A stretch of DNA of 64,000 bases from Perognathus longimembris pacificus (Eukaryota; Chordata; Mammalia; Rodentia; Heteromyidae), in assembly GCF_023159225.1 (NCBI RefSeq), contig NC_063164.1, positions 70,851,300-70,915,299 of the forward strand, read 5' to 3'. The position numbers were made by a program, and so were the translations under genes. Shown here in pieces: positions 1 to 12,480 of the stretch. The notes under the pieces were generated by a model. That model saw only the letters and a list, made by a program, of their open reading frames with translations, searched no databases and was not told the DNA's origin. The first letter of the stretch is position 1, and the number at the start of each line of letters is the position of its first letter.

Positions 1-800
1 CTTGTATTTTTCTCCATCTATGTTTTTAAGTCCTTAAAGCAGTATATTTGACTTCTGCAATAATATGACAGGAACTTGCCAGCCCTGGTTACTCTCCATT
101 ATCCGATTTCTATAATAGGTTTAAGGATAGATGCTAGTCATGCAGCCTAGGGGGACACTAAGCCTTAATGTCCACTAGAGAAACTCTCAACTTCTCTCCC
201 CAAATCACTCACGACGTTACCCTTTAAAGCCACATGAATCAAGCATCATGCAGTTCATTTCTGCATGGGGCATGAGTGGACCATGAAATGACCCCTTAAA
301 AGTCCTACTGAGTAAATATATGGACAAAAAAACAAATTCCCACGGCATTTTCTACATTCAATTTCTTTCACTGAAATAGCTAAAGAAACAGGGAACCCAA
401 TTAATCCCTTTTACACTACAGAATTAAACTTTCACTTAAATGTTATGCAATTAAATGTCCCATCAAGGAATGGTGTTTTGAATACACAGCAAAAACTGAT
501 AAAACTTAAAAACACAAGGGGGAAAAAAAAAGAAATTCCTCTTTATATTATTCTCCCTAAACCACCTTGCTGAGATGGCCAGTGGTCTGCATGCTATCAA
601 CTCCCTTTAGGGATTTCAGTCCCCAGCTTACCTAAGTCTTCAATGGTGTTCACCACTCTTTCCTTTGTAGACTGGGGTAAATCAGTCTCCTTGCTGTCGT
701 TTACACACCTTCTTCGCCTCCTGCTCCAATCCTCCGTGTCTGCCCTCAAAATGTGGCAATTCCTGGGGCACAGTCCCAGAGTCCCTTTTCTTCCAACTTG
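1..800. other. single-copy AT-rich DNA
   Basis: No repeat family, coding frame or RNA gene is recognised here. The short open frames near the right end are read-through of the CT microsatellite that follows. Confidence 0.5.
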
Positions 801-1462
<662 letters not shown>

Positions 1463-1698
1463 CAGGAGGGTGCTAGTGGCTCATGTCTGTAATCCTAGCT
1501 ACTCAAGAGACTGAAATCTGAGAATATGATTTGAACCTAGTTTGGGCAGGAAAGTCTGTGAAACTCTTATCTCCAATTAACCACCAAAAAGCCAGAAGTA
1601 GAGCTATGGTTCAAGAGGTAGAGCACTAGCCTTAAGCACAAAAGCTCAGGGACAATACCCAGGCCCAAAATTCAAGCCTCAGGACCAACAATAACAAC
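1463..1698 (+). mobile_element. B1-ID/Geo composite SINE
   Basis: The left half is 7SL/B1-like (GGTGCTAGTGGCTCATGTCT, TAATCCTAGCTACTC). The right half is tRNA-like (GCCAGAAGTAGAGCTATGGT to CAGGACC). It is flanked by a near-identical direct repeat, AAAACTTAATTG at 1451-1462 and AAAACTTTAATTG at 1699-1711, consistent with L1-type retroposition. Its divergence marks it as older than the dimeric SINE beside it. Confidence 0.8.
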
Positions 1699-1742
1699 AA
1701 AACTTTAATTGAAATCTTAACAGTATCAAAAGGCAGGGCCTA

Positions 1743-1832
1743 AGTGCTAGGGTTGTGGTTCAAGTGGTAGAAGCTTATCTAGGAAGATCACGACCTGAGT
1801 TCAAACGCCAATACTGCCTATAAAAAAAAAAA
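1743..1832 (+). mobile_element. ID-like SINE monomer, degenerate
   Basis: A short tRNA-derived monomer (GTGCTAGGGTTGTGGTTCAA, a GAGTTCAAACGCC B-box remnant) ends in an A-rich tail. No clear target-site duplication was found. Confidence 0.55.
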
Positions 1833-1840
1833 AGGCCTTT

Positions 1841-2054
1841 GGGCTGGGGATATAGCCTAGTGGCAAGAGTGCCTGCCTCGGATACACAAGGCCCTAGGTT
1901 CGATTCCCCAGCACCACATATACAGAAAACGGCCAGAAGCGGTGCTGTGGCTCAAGTGGCAGAGTGCTAGCCTTGAGCGGGAAGAAGCCAGGGACAGTGC
2001 TCAGGCCCTGAGTCCAAGGCCCAGGACTGGCCAAAAAAAAAAAAAAAAAAAAAA
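1841..2054 (+). mobile_element. dimeric ID + Geo SINE (IDL-Geo type)
   Basis: The left monomer starts GGGCTGGGGATATAGCCTAG with a TAGCCTAGTGG A box and a GGTTCGATTCC B box, as in tRNA-Ala-derived ID elements. The right monomer runs from GCCAGAAGCGGTGCTGTGG to CAGGACTGGCC and is followed by a long A tail. Flanking direct repeats AAAAGGCCTTT lie at 1830-1840 and 2055-2065. It belongs to the subfamily with GAGCGGGAAG in the right half, which looks young. Confidence 0.93.
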
Positions 2055-2065
2055 AAAAGGCCTTT

Positions 2066-2330
2066 AAAAGGTTTGGCCATGAGGGTTCTGTCCTTATAAA
2101 TGGATTAATGTAGTTATTGTGAGAGAAAGTTTATGATCATGAGAGTGGGATCATTACAAATGGAGGAATTTTGACCCATTTTGTCTTCTCTCACACCTCT
2201 CTTGGCCTTCCCACCAGGATGACACAAGAATGCTCATCAAATGGCATCTCCTTGATTTTGAACTTCTCAGGCTCCAGAACTATGAACCAATAAATTTTGG
2301 TCATTTGTTCACTGTAATTTGCAAATTACA
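2066..2330 (+). repeat. old mammalian interspersed repeat (3' part)
   Basis: The text GGATTAATG..., CTCCAGAACTATGAACCAATAAA and GGTCATTTGTTCAC matches the 3' half of a widespread old mammalian repeat also present near 8.0, 17.0 and 31.3 kb. I do not assign a family name. Confidence 0.5.
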
Positions 2331-4716
2331 CAGTGTATGATATTTTACTATGGAAGCACAAAAGGAATGAAGACATTCCTCAGCAATACCCACACAGAGA
2401 AATATATAGATATTTCTAGCATTCTAGAAAGTAAATGCCCCTGCTCCATCTCTTCCTTCTTCAGAAGGAACTACTATTATGGCCTTTATTAGAATGGATT
2501 AGTTTTGTCTAATCTTAACCATCATATACATTGGCTTATGAAAGTCAATACGATCTTTGAAACGAAATCAAATTCTTTTAATATACCTGCAACTTAATAA
2601 TTAGGCCAACCTTAAGATGGGGTATCCTGCAATCACCTGAAGTTAGGTGCTTAATCCTGGCACCTTAGCTCCCATGAGAGTTTGTTAATTAACATGTGGA
2701 TATGAAATGCACAAAGCACACCACATTAAGTTGTCCCCCTGAATTGTCTCTTAGTGTTTAAGATGACACAGAGAGTATTGCTTCTACTCATGGGCTTTGA
2801 AGCAATCTGGGTAACTAATCTGCTAGGAAAATGTAGTCAAAGAGAGTGCTTCCATTCAAATTGAGACTTCAAAGTGACAAAAATACAATAGCAGGAGCAA
2901 AGTAGAGGTTAGTCATCAGAGACAGAGGAAGTGGCCTTTATCAGGTTTGCTGTCTTACAGAAGAATTATGTTACAATATTAGCAATCAAAGGGGAAGGGT
3001 TTGTGCAGAGCAGCTTAAAACCCAATGAAGCTTCCCCCGCTGGCCCAACATTAGCCCCACATCTGGAGGAAGGTTAACAAATCTCCATTTTCAAGACAGT
3101 ATTCCTGACTCCTGCCCCTTTGTCTAGAATAGGGGTTGGTTCCAATGAACAGCCAGGAAAGTCAAGCTCAGAAAGCTTAGCCCCTTGTGAAAGCTTATGC
3201 TGTCATATGAAGTGCAAAGATATCTCTCTCTGCAGGGTGTGGAATTCCTGCAGATCTCATGGAGGGCCAGACACAGAGATCCAGGGATTTGTTTGTACTC
3301 CCAGGATGGCCCCATCTCCCATTAGAGGACTGAGAAGAGAAATTCTAAACCTAAGTTAGGATTGACTAGAACTATTTTGGACACGCCAGCTAAGTCTGGA
3401 AGAATTGACAAAACTACCCTCTCAGAGCATTCCTGCTACCATGTGTCTAGCCTTCTATGCTCTCACCAAGTTTAGACACTGCTAATTTTATCACCCGATC
3501 AATGCCACCTGACATTTCGACATTTGTGAGATGCTAGCCATGGGTTTTGATGGCACATGTAAGACATTCCAAGAAAACACTGGTTACCATGGGAGAATTT
3601 ACAAAAATTACAGTGTTTTCTTCCTAAACAAAATGAGAGACAGAGAGGCTTGTTCACTCTTCAGTTGAAAGCATGAGAGGGTGGGAGAAATTAATTTGGG
3701 CAAAATAGCAATCATCTCAACTTCCTTTTGATTAACTAAATCAGAAGATTTCCTGAAGGGAAAAATAGCCTTGTATAATATTTAATAACATTTGAAGTCT
3801 ACTTTTCTTCCTTACTGTAGCATGTTTGCCCTGAACTTTGTACTAGTAAGTCTCATTTATTCTCACTGAATGTGCAAGTAAGGAAACTTTTCTGATCACC
3901 TGATGGGTGGGATAAGTGAGCCAAGCCAAGGCAAGTCATCTTCCCCTGTGTGTTTTCTTTACTGGTGACTTTTAGGCAAGGTGGGAACAAGCCCAGATAA
4001 GACAGACGCTCAATGCTGTGTCCTTCTCCTGAAAGCAAGAGTCAGCTTCAATGAGAAGGATCACCCATAAGAAGCCAGAAGAAAGATAATGTGAAATTGT
4101 CAGCTGGCTAACATGCTGGTTAGCACTAGCCTTCCTCACATGAATCGCATGCATTTACATTTTCATGCTTGCTCTCATAGGATGCTCGTGGCCTTGCTCA
4201 GGATGATTACCTTTGCAATGATGTTCCCAGGTGTGAATGGGGGAAGAGGGAAATGCAGTCAGACTGTGGCAGAAGTGTGAAAGTGACAGGGTCAAGGAGC
4301 CTAGCGTCTCATAGGAGCTCCTACAAGGGATCCTGGCCAATGTTCTCCATACCAATCCCATGGCCCAGGACATAGTATACTCTTTAAGTAACAAAGATAT
4401 TTAAGCTGCAACTGTCAGCATTCATTCAACACATTTAAGGAGCAAGAGAAAAACCTGGGATTTTGTAAGACCTACATCATTTTTGATACCTAAACCTGGA
4501 CTTCATTTCTTGGCAGTCCATCTTTTCCTCACCATGCAAATTAGAGACACCTGTACCCTTTTCTCTTCTGCCTCATTGACAGCACCTACCTGTTTCCTGT
4601 CTATTGAACACCTCTGAATTTCAGTACTTATATTCTCTTTCTGTTATGTTTTCGACAATCCAAGTTTAATGGCTTTTCCTCGAGAGAGAATGTAATTTCT
4701 TTGTTCATTATTTCTT
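2331..4716. other. single-copy DNA
   Basis: No repeat, coding exon or RNA gene is recognised across this 2.4 kb. Open frames at 3120-3359 and 3853-4394 show no known domain and no codon-like bias, and they overlap on both strands. Confidence 0.45.
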
Positions 4717-4842
4717 TTGTTGTTGTTGTTTTCTTGAGCCAGAATCTTCGCTAGGTTACCCTGACTAGCCTCAAATTGATGATCCTCTTGGCCTCAGAAT
4801 CCTGAGTGCTGGGATTAGAGATTTGCGCAACCATACTCCACT
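4717..4842 (-). mobile_element. B1-like SINE fragment
   Basis: Read on the minus strand, the segment carries B1-type text (TAATCCCAGCACTCAGGATTC, GAGG...TCATCAATTTGAGGC, TAACCTAGCG) and ends in a T-rich tract on the plus strand (TTGTTGTTGTT at 4718-4730). It is diverged. Confidence 0.65.
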
Positions 4843-7800
4843 AAAGTTTCCTTCTTGTATTCATAATTAGCCACTGAAACTCATGACTTGTTCTTTTCCT
4901 TGTGTGGTAAGCCGCATGAAACCAGGGGACTACTTCCTCCTCCTCCCTGAAATTCTCCCCTTGTCTGGCTTCACTGGCACTCCACTGTCCCTAACTGCCT
5001 TTCTGTCTCCCAGTAGACATGATTCATACTACATCCTCTTTCTCTGGTGCTGACTCTAGCGAGAGTAAACCTTCATTAAACATAGTTGTACTATTTGGCT
5101 CCAGAAGCACCTTCCCAAGATGGGGCTGGGGGAAATCCAAACTTCACCTCTTCTTCCAGATCCCCCCATACAGAGGGTACAATCACAGTGTCACAATGAT
5201 TTGTCATCCCAATGCCTCCTGAATGCATCCTCTCCTCTCCATCAGATCTCATTATGTTTGAGACTTCCTATCACTTATCTGCATCCTAAAACATCTGACT
5301 GGTGCAAAGTCAGTGCTTAAATCCACCCAATTGAACAACCTGCATTTCCTGAGATCTCAAATTTCCCCCTGCTTCTGAGTCTTCACATGTGAAGCTCACC
5401 TTTCATGGAAAAGCTTGCCCACATGTCTTCAAAGGCTAATTTCAACTAATTTAACTGAGCTTCCCCTATTTTAAGAAGCCTTTCTTTAATGTCATCTATT
5501 CCTACCCACTTGCAATTTGGGATTAGGTTTACAGTCTTGTAACCTTTTGCAAAAGTTTTCCCTAGGCTTTTTGATGACATTTGGCAATTGTCCACTTCCA
5601 CAAAACCTTACGTTAGTTAAGGGAAGAAATGTCTTTGTCATTCCTTCACAGAGTTTAGCAGCAGGGCTGCTACTTTCTAAAAATGGCATCCTTAGGTCCC
5701 CTTGTTGTGAGAACATCAGAAAGTGTCTTTACACAAATCTGAGGGTGCTATGATGTCAGTAGGCAATATAATTTCAGAGGCCTACTACCCTCTATGCTGT
5801 CACTGTCTGAAATGTCATTATGCAGTACATGTCTATTTTTGTATTCACAATACCTGACACTCAAAAATGATTCTTTGGATATCTTGAACTGAAACACCCA
5901 GCAGGGAACTAATGAAAAGAAGAAACAACTGAAAATCTCCAGAATGAGAATGCATTTGTTTCTTTTGATACAGCTTTGAAACTGAGAAGAGAAAGATGAT
6001 GAGTGTGTGTTTCTTGCCATCAATTCTGCAGACCTCAGGGCCCTTTTCTCCCTCTTGCATGAGATTCCTCAATCTCTTGTTCTCTCTGTGCTTTTATTTA
6101 GAGTGGTCTTGTCCTACACAGTGCTGACCCAGGGTCGCAGAGCTCTGTGCATCAGAAAGTGCTTCCCACCATCTCTGAAAGTCTCAGTAGGTAGATATTT
6201 TAACTCATTTTTAAAAATGCTCTGTGTAATCTCCTGCCCTTTGAGCAGGGGGTTGTAGTGACTTGGTAGCCAAGAGAATATAGCAAAGGTGACGAGGATT
6301 TCTTTCTAGCAGAATATATGTCTTGCTGGCTTTGACCAAGCAAATTGCAATGTTGGAAGCCCCAAATAATGGGCAATGCGGGATGCTTTCCGAAATAGCC
6401 AGGAACTGACATCCTCAGTCCAAAACCTTCTAGAGAAACTGAAAAATTGCAACAAGCTTGTGAATTTGGAAGTAGATCTTTGTCCAGAAGAACCTTTAAG
6501 TAAGATTCCAGTCTTAGTCATAATTGACTGCTGCTTTGGAAGATTCTGAAGCCGAAAGCCCATCTAAGTTTACCACAAAATATTATGCACAGATAAATAT
6601 CTTATTTTAGTTGTGGCAGTTGGCCTTGCTATAATAACAAATATAATTTCCCTTTCCCTGTTGAAAATCTAGTACATTAGGAGGAACAGTAAGGTGGGGG
6701 GGGGGGAATCTTCGTTCTTCAGCAGGTAGAACAGAAAGCTAACATTAGCTAATTGTTTTTCTAAAAGTGAAACACCCTCCTGGGCTTTTAAATTGTTTTT
6801 ATACTATTCAGAAAGAACTGTACTCACTACCTGACTAATGTTACTAACCCTTCTGTACATTACCTTTAAAATAAAAATTATTTAAAAATTGTTTTTGTAT
6901 TCTAAAAACTAAGGCTAAAGGAATCCACATGAAACACTATATAAAATGAAGAGGAAAAATGAAAACAAAGTTAAAACTTAAAAAGGGGCCCTGGAGAAAA
7001 TCTGCAGGCTCCACTGGTTTATTTAACTTTTAAATCTTATTAAATTTGCTGGATGCATGTTAGCATTCATGGTTCATTTACTTTTATTCTGACTTCTATA
7101 AATAGGCATTGTATGAGTCCTGATAAATGACTTCAAATTTTGTTTGGCTTCAGTTAAGAAATTAGCATGCTAATCTTAAAAATTCTACCTATTCAAAGGA
7201 ATGAACAAGCTTCCTCTCCCCTGTCCACTCCCCCCCCCACACACACACACTTTGGACCAGCCTCTACTTGCTGTGTGAGAACCTACCCCAGCCTGGGCCC
7301 CTCCCTACCCCTGCCAGCCTTGTTCTTTCTCTTTGGCTGGTGTTTATAAACGCTGGCATGCTCTCAAATCACTTAGATCTGGCTCTCTTGTAAAAACAAA
7401 CAGAAGCTACCTGGGGCTCTTTATGCTCACTCATTTACATTCTTTCTTTGCCAAGGGTCAGAGGATGTCAGGATTGGTGGCAGCCAGTCAAGCCCAGCTC
7501 AGGATGGCTCTTATCTACCAATACAGTGTTTTCCTACCTCTGAGTATGCCAGCATTTATGCATCTAAAATTATAAATGGAAATTTATGTAACAACACAAA
7601 TCTGAAAATAATGAATCTGCAAGTTCAGCCCAAAGCAATGGCCACAGTCGACAAAAGTGCAAACAGAGCTCAGAGAGGCTGGTAGTGGGTGTAGGAGTAG
7701 GTATCATCTATATCATCTGCACAATATATGGGAAGCAAAGGCAAATTTGATAGTCCATATAGTTGATCATACAGAATACATACTTAAATATTCACAATAA

Positions 7801-8009
7801 AGCATATTTTGTCTGGAGGAAGTTTGTAGCTGTCTAATATAGCCTTAGCTAAGGAGTAATGTTAGTTTCATACATGTCCATAAGCTACTTGCTGCTCTAT
7901 TAGTCAGACAAACTCCTCTCTGCCCTCAAAATCAGGGTAGGGTCATCTGAAATGATTTGTGCATTAACAGTAGATATGAGGTTCCATAGTGGTCATTGGA
8001 GGCGGAGGG
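4843..8009. other. single-copy DNA with simple-sequence patches
   Basis: Mostly unrecognised. A faint L2-like patch may lie at about 5340-5490. A G run is present at 6695-6707 and a C/CA tract at about 7229-7250. The 6.6-7.2 kb stretch is very AT-rich. None of the open frames (for example 5492-5753, 6007-6258) resembles a known protein. Confidence 0.4.
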
Positions 8010-8380
8010 GTACTATGGTTTGAATGAGGTTTGTACCCCAAGAATTCATGGAGTTGGAGGCATGATGCCCAATATGGGATGTAGAACATGATATCTTTAA
8101 GAGGTGGGTGATTAGGGTCACTGGGGGTGGTACTCTCCAAGGGAAGTAAGGTAGTTCTTTTGGGACCCCAAGTTAGCACTTATCAATAAGGTTGTTATAA
8201 AAGGTGGAAGACTGGCTCCATTTCCCTTGATCTGGCTTTCTGGCTGGTAATGTGATCCTAGCCTCTTGCTCTTACCCTTCTACTGTGATCTCATGGAACT
8301 TGAAGACTTCACCAATGCAGAGCCAAACCAAAGTCAGTGCCATGTCTTAGGCATTTTATAACAATAATAGCAAAGTCAAG
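8010..8380 (+). repeat. old mammalian interspersed repeat
   Basis: TACTATGGTTTGAATGAGG, ATCTTTAAGAGGTGGGTGATT and the GTTATAAAAGG segment follow the same consensus as the copies at 2.1, 17.0 and 31.3 kb. The structure is LTR/MaLR-like, but I cannot name the family by eye. Confidence 0.5.
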
Positions 8381-11010
8381 TAATATAAAAGGCCAAACAA
8401 AAACTTAAATATTATAACAGTTTGTGGCCCTCCAAAATTCAACTCACCCTGTAAGATTTTCTTCTTCAGTATTAAATTCTTTCATTAAAAAGAATTTAAA
8501 CTTAATTTAAGTTTTCTCCTGGGAGAGAGAACTAATAATGAAAAGGGGAGAAAAGAATTTAAGAAACACCATGCTAGATGATTACAATACTGGGCAAGTA
8601 CACAAAGAAGAAAATAAACACAAAAAGAGATCAATAGGATCATCAGACACTAAAAGAAATCATCCTAATAATAATTAATCACTGGGTCCTTCTGTATATT
8701 AAAACAGGAGCAGAAATGGAGATACCCCAAGGGCAGGTTATAACACAGCATTAGGAATCTGAACTTGAACTCAGAAGACTTGCATTGAGTCAGCTCTAAC
8801 ACGATTATTAGTTGTGCAGCCTTAGAGAAAAGCTGATTATGTAAATTCCTTTTTCCATAAAAGGAAAAGGAAAATGTCTAGTTCACAAGCCCACTGAAAT
8901 AGTTAACTAAGTGAGGTAGACCTAGTGAAGTGTTTTGTCACAAGAAAATGCTGTCCAGCTGGACTTTACCATTGCCCTGCTGGAGAGCTCTGGACAGCAG
9001 AAGATTGTATCACAGAGCTGACACAGAGCTGAATTAGTGCTTCAAGATCCTGTTAATAGCTGAATATCTGTTTTTCACAATTGAGTGTGAACAAGCTGCT
9101 CCTTAGGAATAGAAGCATGTCCTATAAAAATAAAATCCAAATGACCAATGAGACCGATCTATTTTAATGAGATTGGGAGACATATTCTGACTACAAAGAA
9201 ACATTGAGATATAATATTCTTCTTATCTTCCTATTAATTAAGCTTAAGCTTATACTTAGAATCACGTACGGTGCTTTGGAAAACTTTTGAGAAATAACTG
9301 AACTTAAATTGTTGCAGTAACTCCATAATTGTTGATGGAACAAGTGAGCATTGATATAGTTGTTGTGAGCGATACATTCTCAAGCACTGTTGGCAAAGTA
9401 CAAACTACCACTGTCTCTAGGCAAAGCAATCTATTAATATAAATCAAACTTTAGGTTTTGTTTTTCATTTTAGTTTTCCATGTCTAAGAACTCATCCCAG
9501 CATAACAGTTTGTCAAAGAAAAGAACAAAAAAGCACACATAAGGATGACCATCACAGTATCATTTTATGTCTGAATGTCATAACGCTCAAGATAATTTGA
9601 CATGCCTTAAACATGAACGTGCATAAACCACACATGAAATTACAGACCTTCATCATGGGGTGGGATATCTGATAGGTAAATGAAAGAAAAACAAACCATA
9701 AATCAAAAGAAGATGCTGCAAAAAGTCAGGTAGCATCTCAAAAAAACTCATTAATTATTCAAAAAGTTGAAAACCTGCCAATCTGGTCAGGTTTGGTCAG
9801 GTCGAGCTTCAGTCTTCCGTGATCCTGGTGATCTCAACAAATCTCAAAATTCAACAGCAGGCAATTAGCAATTGCAGAATCTTAAAGGCACAAGCAATGA
9901 TATAGACTAAGTAAGGCACTAGAAGAAGACAAAGAAAATGTACTTCACTAGCTTTCTTTTAAGCTCGCTGTCTTCTTTAGTCAGGATTCCTAGGGATTTC
10001 CAATTCATCACTGGCATAAGACTTTCTACCACAAGTGACGAGCATCCTTAAGAGATTAATTGTTCTCTTAAACCCCCACTGAAAAGCTGCTGAAGTCATT
10101 GTAATTTTTGTATGTGTTCTACTTCCTATGGACTGTAAGACAGAAATGTCCTCTGAGGAGTGCAATATGGAGTTCTATGCATGAGACCAAACTGTGAAGT
10201 CCTAGCTTTTTTTGTATCAGTGACTTAAAATATAAGAATGAAAACCAAGGGGTGGGGGAGGACAATGTTATCAAATGATTTTATCAAATACTCTTAAACC
10301 CCTCTTACCAAACAAGTAGGACATCACAGCTAATCAGCCAGATATGAGAGAATCTGTAGAAATATACAAATAACCAAATACATAATAATGAACAGCATGT
10401 ATTTACGGCTTCATATTGCTCAAAGTGATTTCACCTATTATTTATCATTTGATCCTCATACTGACTCCATAAGGTGAGCAGAAAAAAGAAAGATATAACA
10501 AAGGAATGCACAGAGACCTTGTTTGGTCAACTTTCCCACATTTATAGTCAATTTATTACTAAAAACATGAATAGTCAAATCTTGTTTTGGTGCCTTATCA
10601 CACTAGGATAGAACGCATAAATCTACACATATGATATAAGTGCTTGATTAGACAGGACAGAGGGCTGTAGGCACAGACCCAAGACCAACCTACTCCATTC
10701 TCAGTCCCCGTACCAAGATTTGTTGGATAGTAGGATCTGAGGCAAATTATTAAGCTAACCTATGTATCAGTTTCTTCTTTTTACCAATGGAAATAATAAA
10801 AGTAGTGCGCCATAGGGTGGTAATGAGGATCATGTACACAACACTGACCTGGTGACTGACTCAGAGTAAAAGGTCCAATAAATATTTGCCACAATCATTA
10901 TAAATTATACTCAGTCATGATCAAGAATAATTCTCTGATTATTTCAGATAAGCTGCAAATATATTTATTCCAATTGTGTATTAGGTTGGACTAAGAATTC
11001 ACTATCTCAT
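8381..11010. other. single-copy DNA with possible MIR/L2 remnants
   Basis: No gene is recognised. Patches at about 10440-10500 (TTTGATCCTCATACTGACTC) and 10820-10890 (GTCCAATAAATATTTGCC) resemble MIR/L2 cores and ends. The rest is unassigned AT-rich sequence. Confidence 0.4.
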
Positions 11011-11229
11011 CTGGCACTGGTGGCTCATGCCAGTAAATCAATACATTCAGGAAGCTGAGATCTGAGGATTATGGTACAAAGCCAGCCTGGGCAGGAATGA
11101 CTGTGAGACTGTTATTAACTACCAAAAAAAGCCAGAAGTGGAGCTGTGGCTCAATTGGTAGTTTGCTAGTTTTGAGCACAAGTGCTGAGGGACACTACCC
11201 AAGCCCTGAGTGCAAGCACTAAAAAAAAA
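11011..11229 (+). mobile_element. B1-ID/Geo composite SINE
   Basis: A B1-like left half (CTGGCACTGGTGGCTCATGC, AAGCTGAGATCTGAGG, AAAGCCAGCCTGGGC) joins a tRNA-like right half (GCCAGAAGTGGAGCTGTGGC, GAGGGACACTACCCAAGCCC) and ends in a run of nine A. It is diverged, with no obvious TSD. Confidence 0.8.
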
Positions 11230-11282
11230 GTCACAACTTCCAAATCTTGCATACCTTGGCATATTGAATATTTATTTGCTTA

Positions 11283-11524
11283 TTTTTTTATTATGTCAGT
11301 CATGGGTCATCTTGAACTCAGGACCTAGGCGCTGTCCCTGAACTCTTTAGCTCAAGACCAGTGCTCTACCACTGCACCACAGTGCCACTTCTAGTTTTTA
11401 AGTGGTTAATTGGCAATGAGAGTCTCATGGGGAATGTTCTACCCTGGCTGACTTTGAACCACTATCCTCAGATCTCAGCCACCTGAGTAGCTAGGATTAT
11501 AGACATGAGCTACTGGCACACAGC
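11283..11524 (-). mobile_element. B1-ID/Geo composite SINE, reverse orientation
   Basis: On the minus strand it reads GCTGTGTGCCAGTAGCTCAT through the B1-like half into CTGGCACTGTGGTGCAG... and the Geo-like end, with a T-rich plus-strand start at about 11283. It lies about 50 bp from a plus-strand copy of the same family, so the pair can form a loose inverted repeat in RNA. Confidence 0.8.
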
Positions 11525-12020
11525 TCATACTGAGTATTTTAAGCAAAAGAAATCTGAGGAAACCACAAAAGAAAAGCTGCCTCTCTGATCTTCCTTCATC
11601 TTTTTCTGAAACATGTAATGACACCTGTGAAGGGTTTCCTGTTGTAGGTCATAAGAACATCATGTGAGAGGCACTTTGCCTCTACCAGATAGAAAGGAAC
11701 ATCCTTCTTGTTGAAAATCCATGTATACCAAAAGAAATTCAGACAAAGAAGCCTTGCTCAGTTTCCCACAGTTAATTACATTAGATCACATATTCATGTC
11801 CACTCATAATGCTCCATGACCTTCCACTCAAAGCTTAGCATAAACACACCCAGTTTGGGTCATTTCTATGAATATTTCCTTATGAAGGTATCTATGTGAG
11901 AGGAAATTAATTACATAAATTTGTGTGTTTTTCTCTTTATTAATTGGTCTTGTTGTAGAGGCTTCAGCTATGTTGAGCCTAAGATGTAAACATGGAAAGC
12001 TATTTTTCTTCCCGTATGCT
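11525..12020. other. single-copy DNA
   Basis: Nothing recognised: no repeat, frame or structured RNA that I can support. Confidence 0.4.
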
Positions 12021-12480
12021 ATATGAGTTTCCTATCACTGCTATGAGAAACTACCACCATTTAATGGCTTAGCATAATAAAAATGTATTATCTCACAGTT
12101 CTCAGCAGTCAAAGGTTTGAAATAAGTCTCATTGGGCTAAAATCAAGAATTGGGGGTGAGAAGTAGTCCTTCAGGAGGCTATAAGGAAGAATCCATTTCT
12201 CTGTTAGTTTCCAGCTTCTCTCAGCTTTTCTCAGCTAATGGTTCCTTCTGCCTTCAGTGGAGCACAGCATTCTACGTTGACTGCCTCCTTCTACACCTAG
12301 TTCTCATCACTTCCTTTTCTCTGTCCTTCAGACTCCTGCCTCTGTGCTATAATGTCCCCGGCGATTACCCTGATCCCACAAGGTTAGCCAGGAAAACTGT
12401 CACATCTTAAAATCCTTGGTGACACATATGAAGACCCTGTAGGTAATCACAAATTCCAAGGACACTGACATTTGGGGGAG
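12021..12480 (+). repeat. old mammalian interspersed repeat
   Basis: The segment opens TGAGTTTCCTATCACTGCTA and has TCTCACAGTTCTCAGCAGTC, then TCATGAGTCTACCACAG near the end. This is the well-known dispersed sequence that begins 'TTTCCTA..GCTGC' and contains 'TCTCACAGTTCTGGAGG'. A related copy lies at 55.1-55.74 kb. The open frame at 12150-12410 is inside it and is not a gene. Confidence 0.55.

Noticed and set aside
1841..2054. tRNA gene, because of clear A and B boxes
   Set aside because: The sequence is a SINE: it has a second monomer, an A tail, target-site duplications and many copies in the window.
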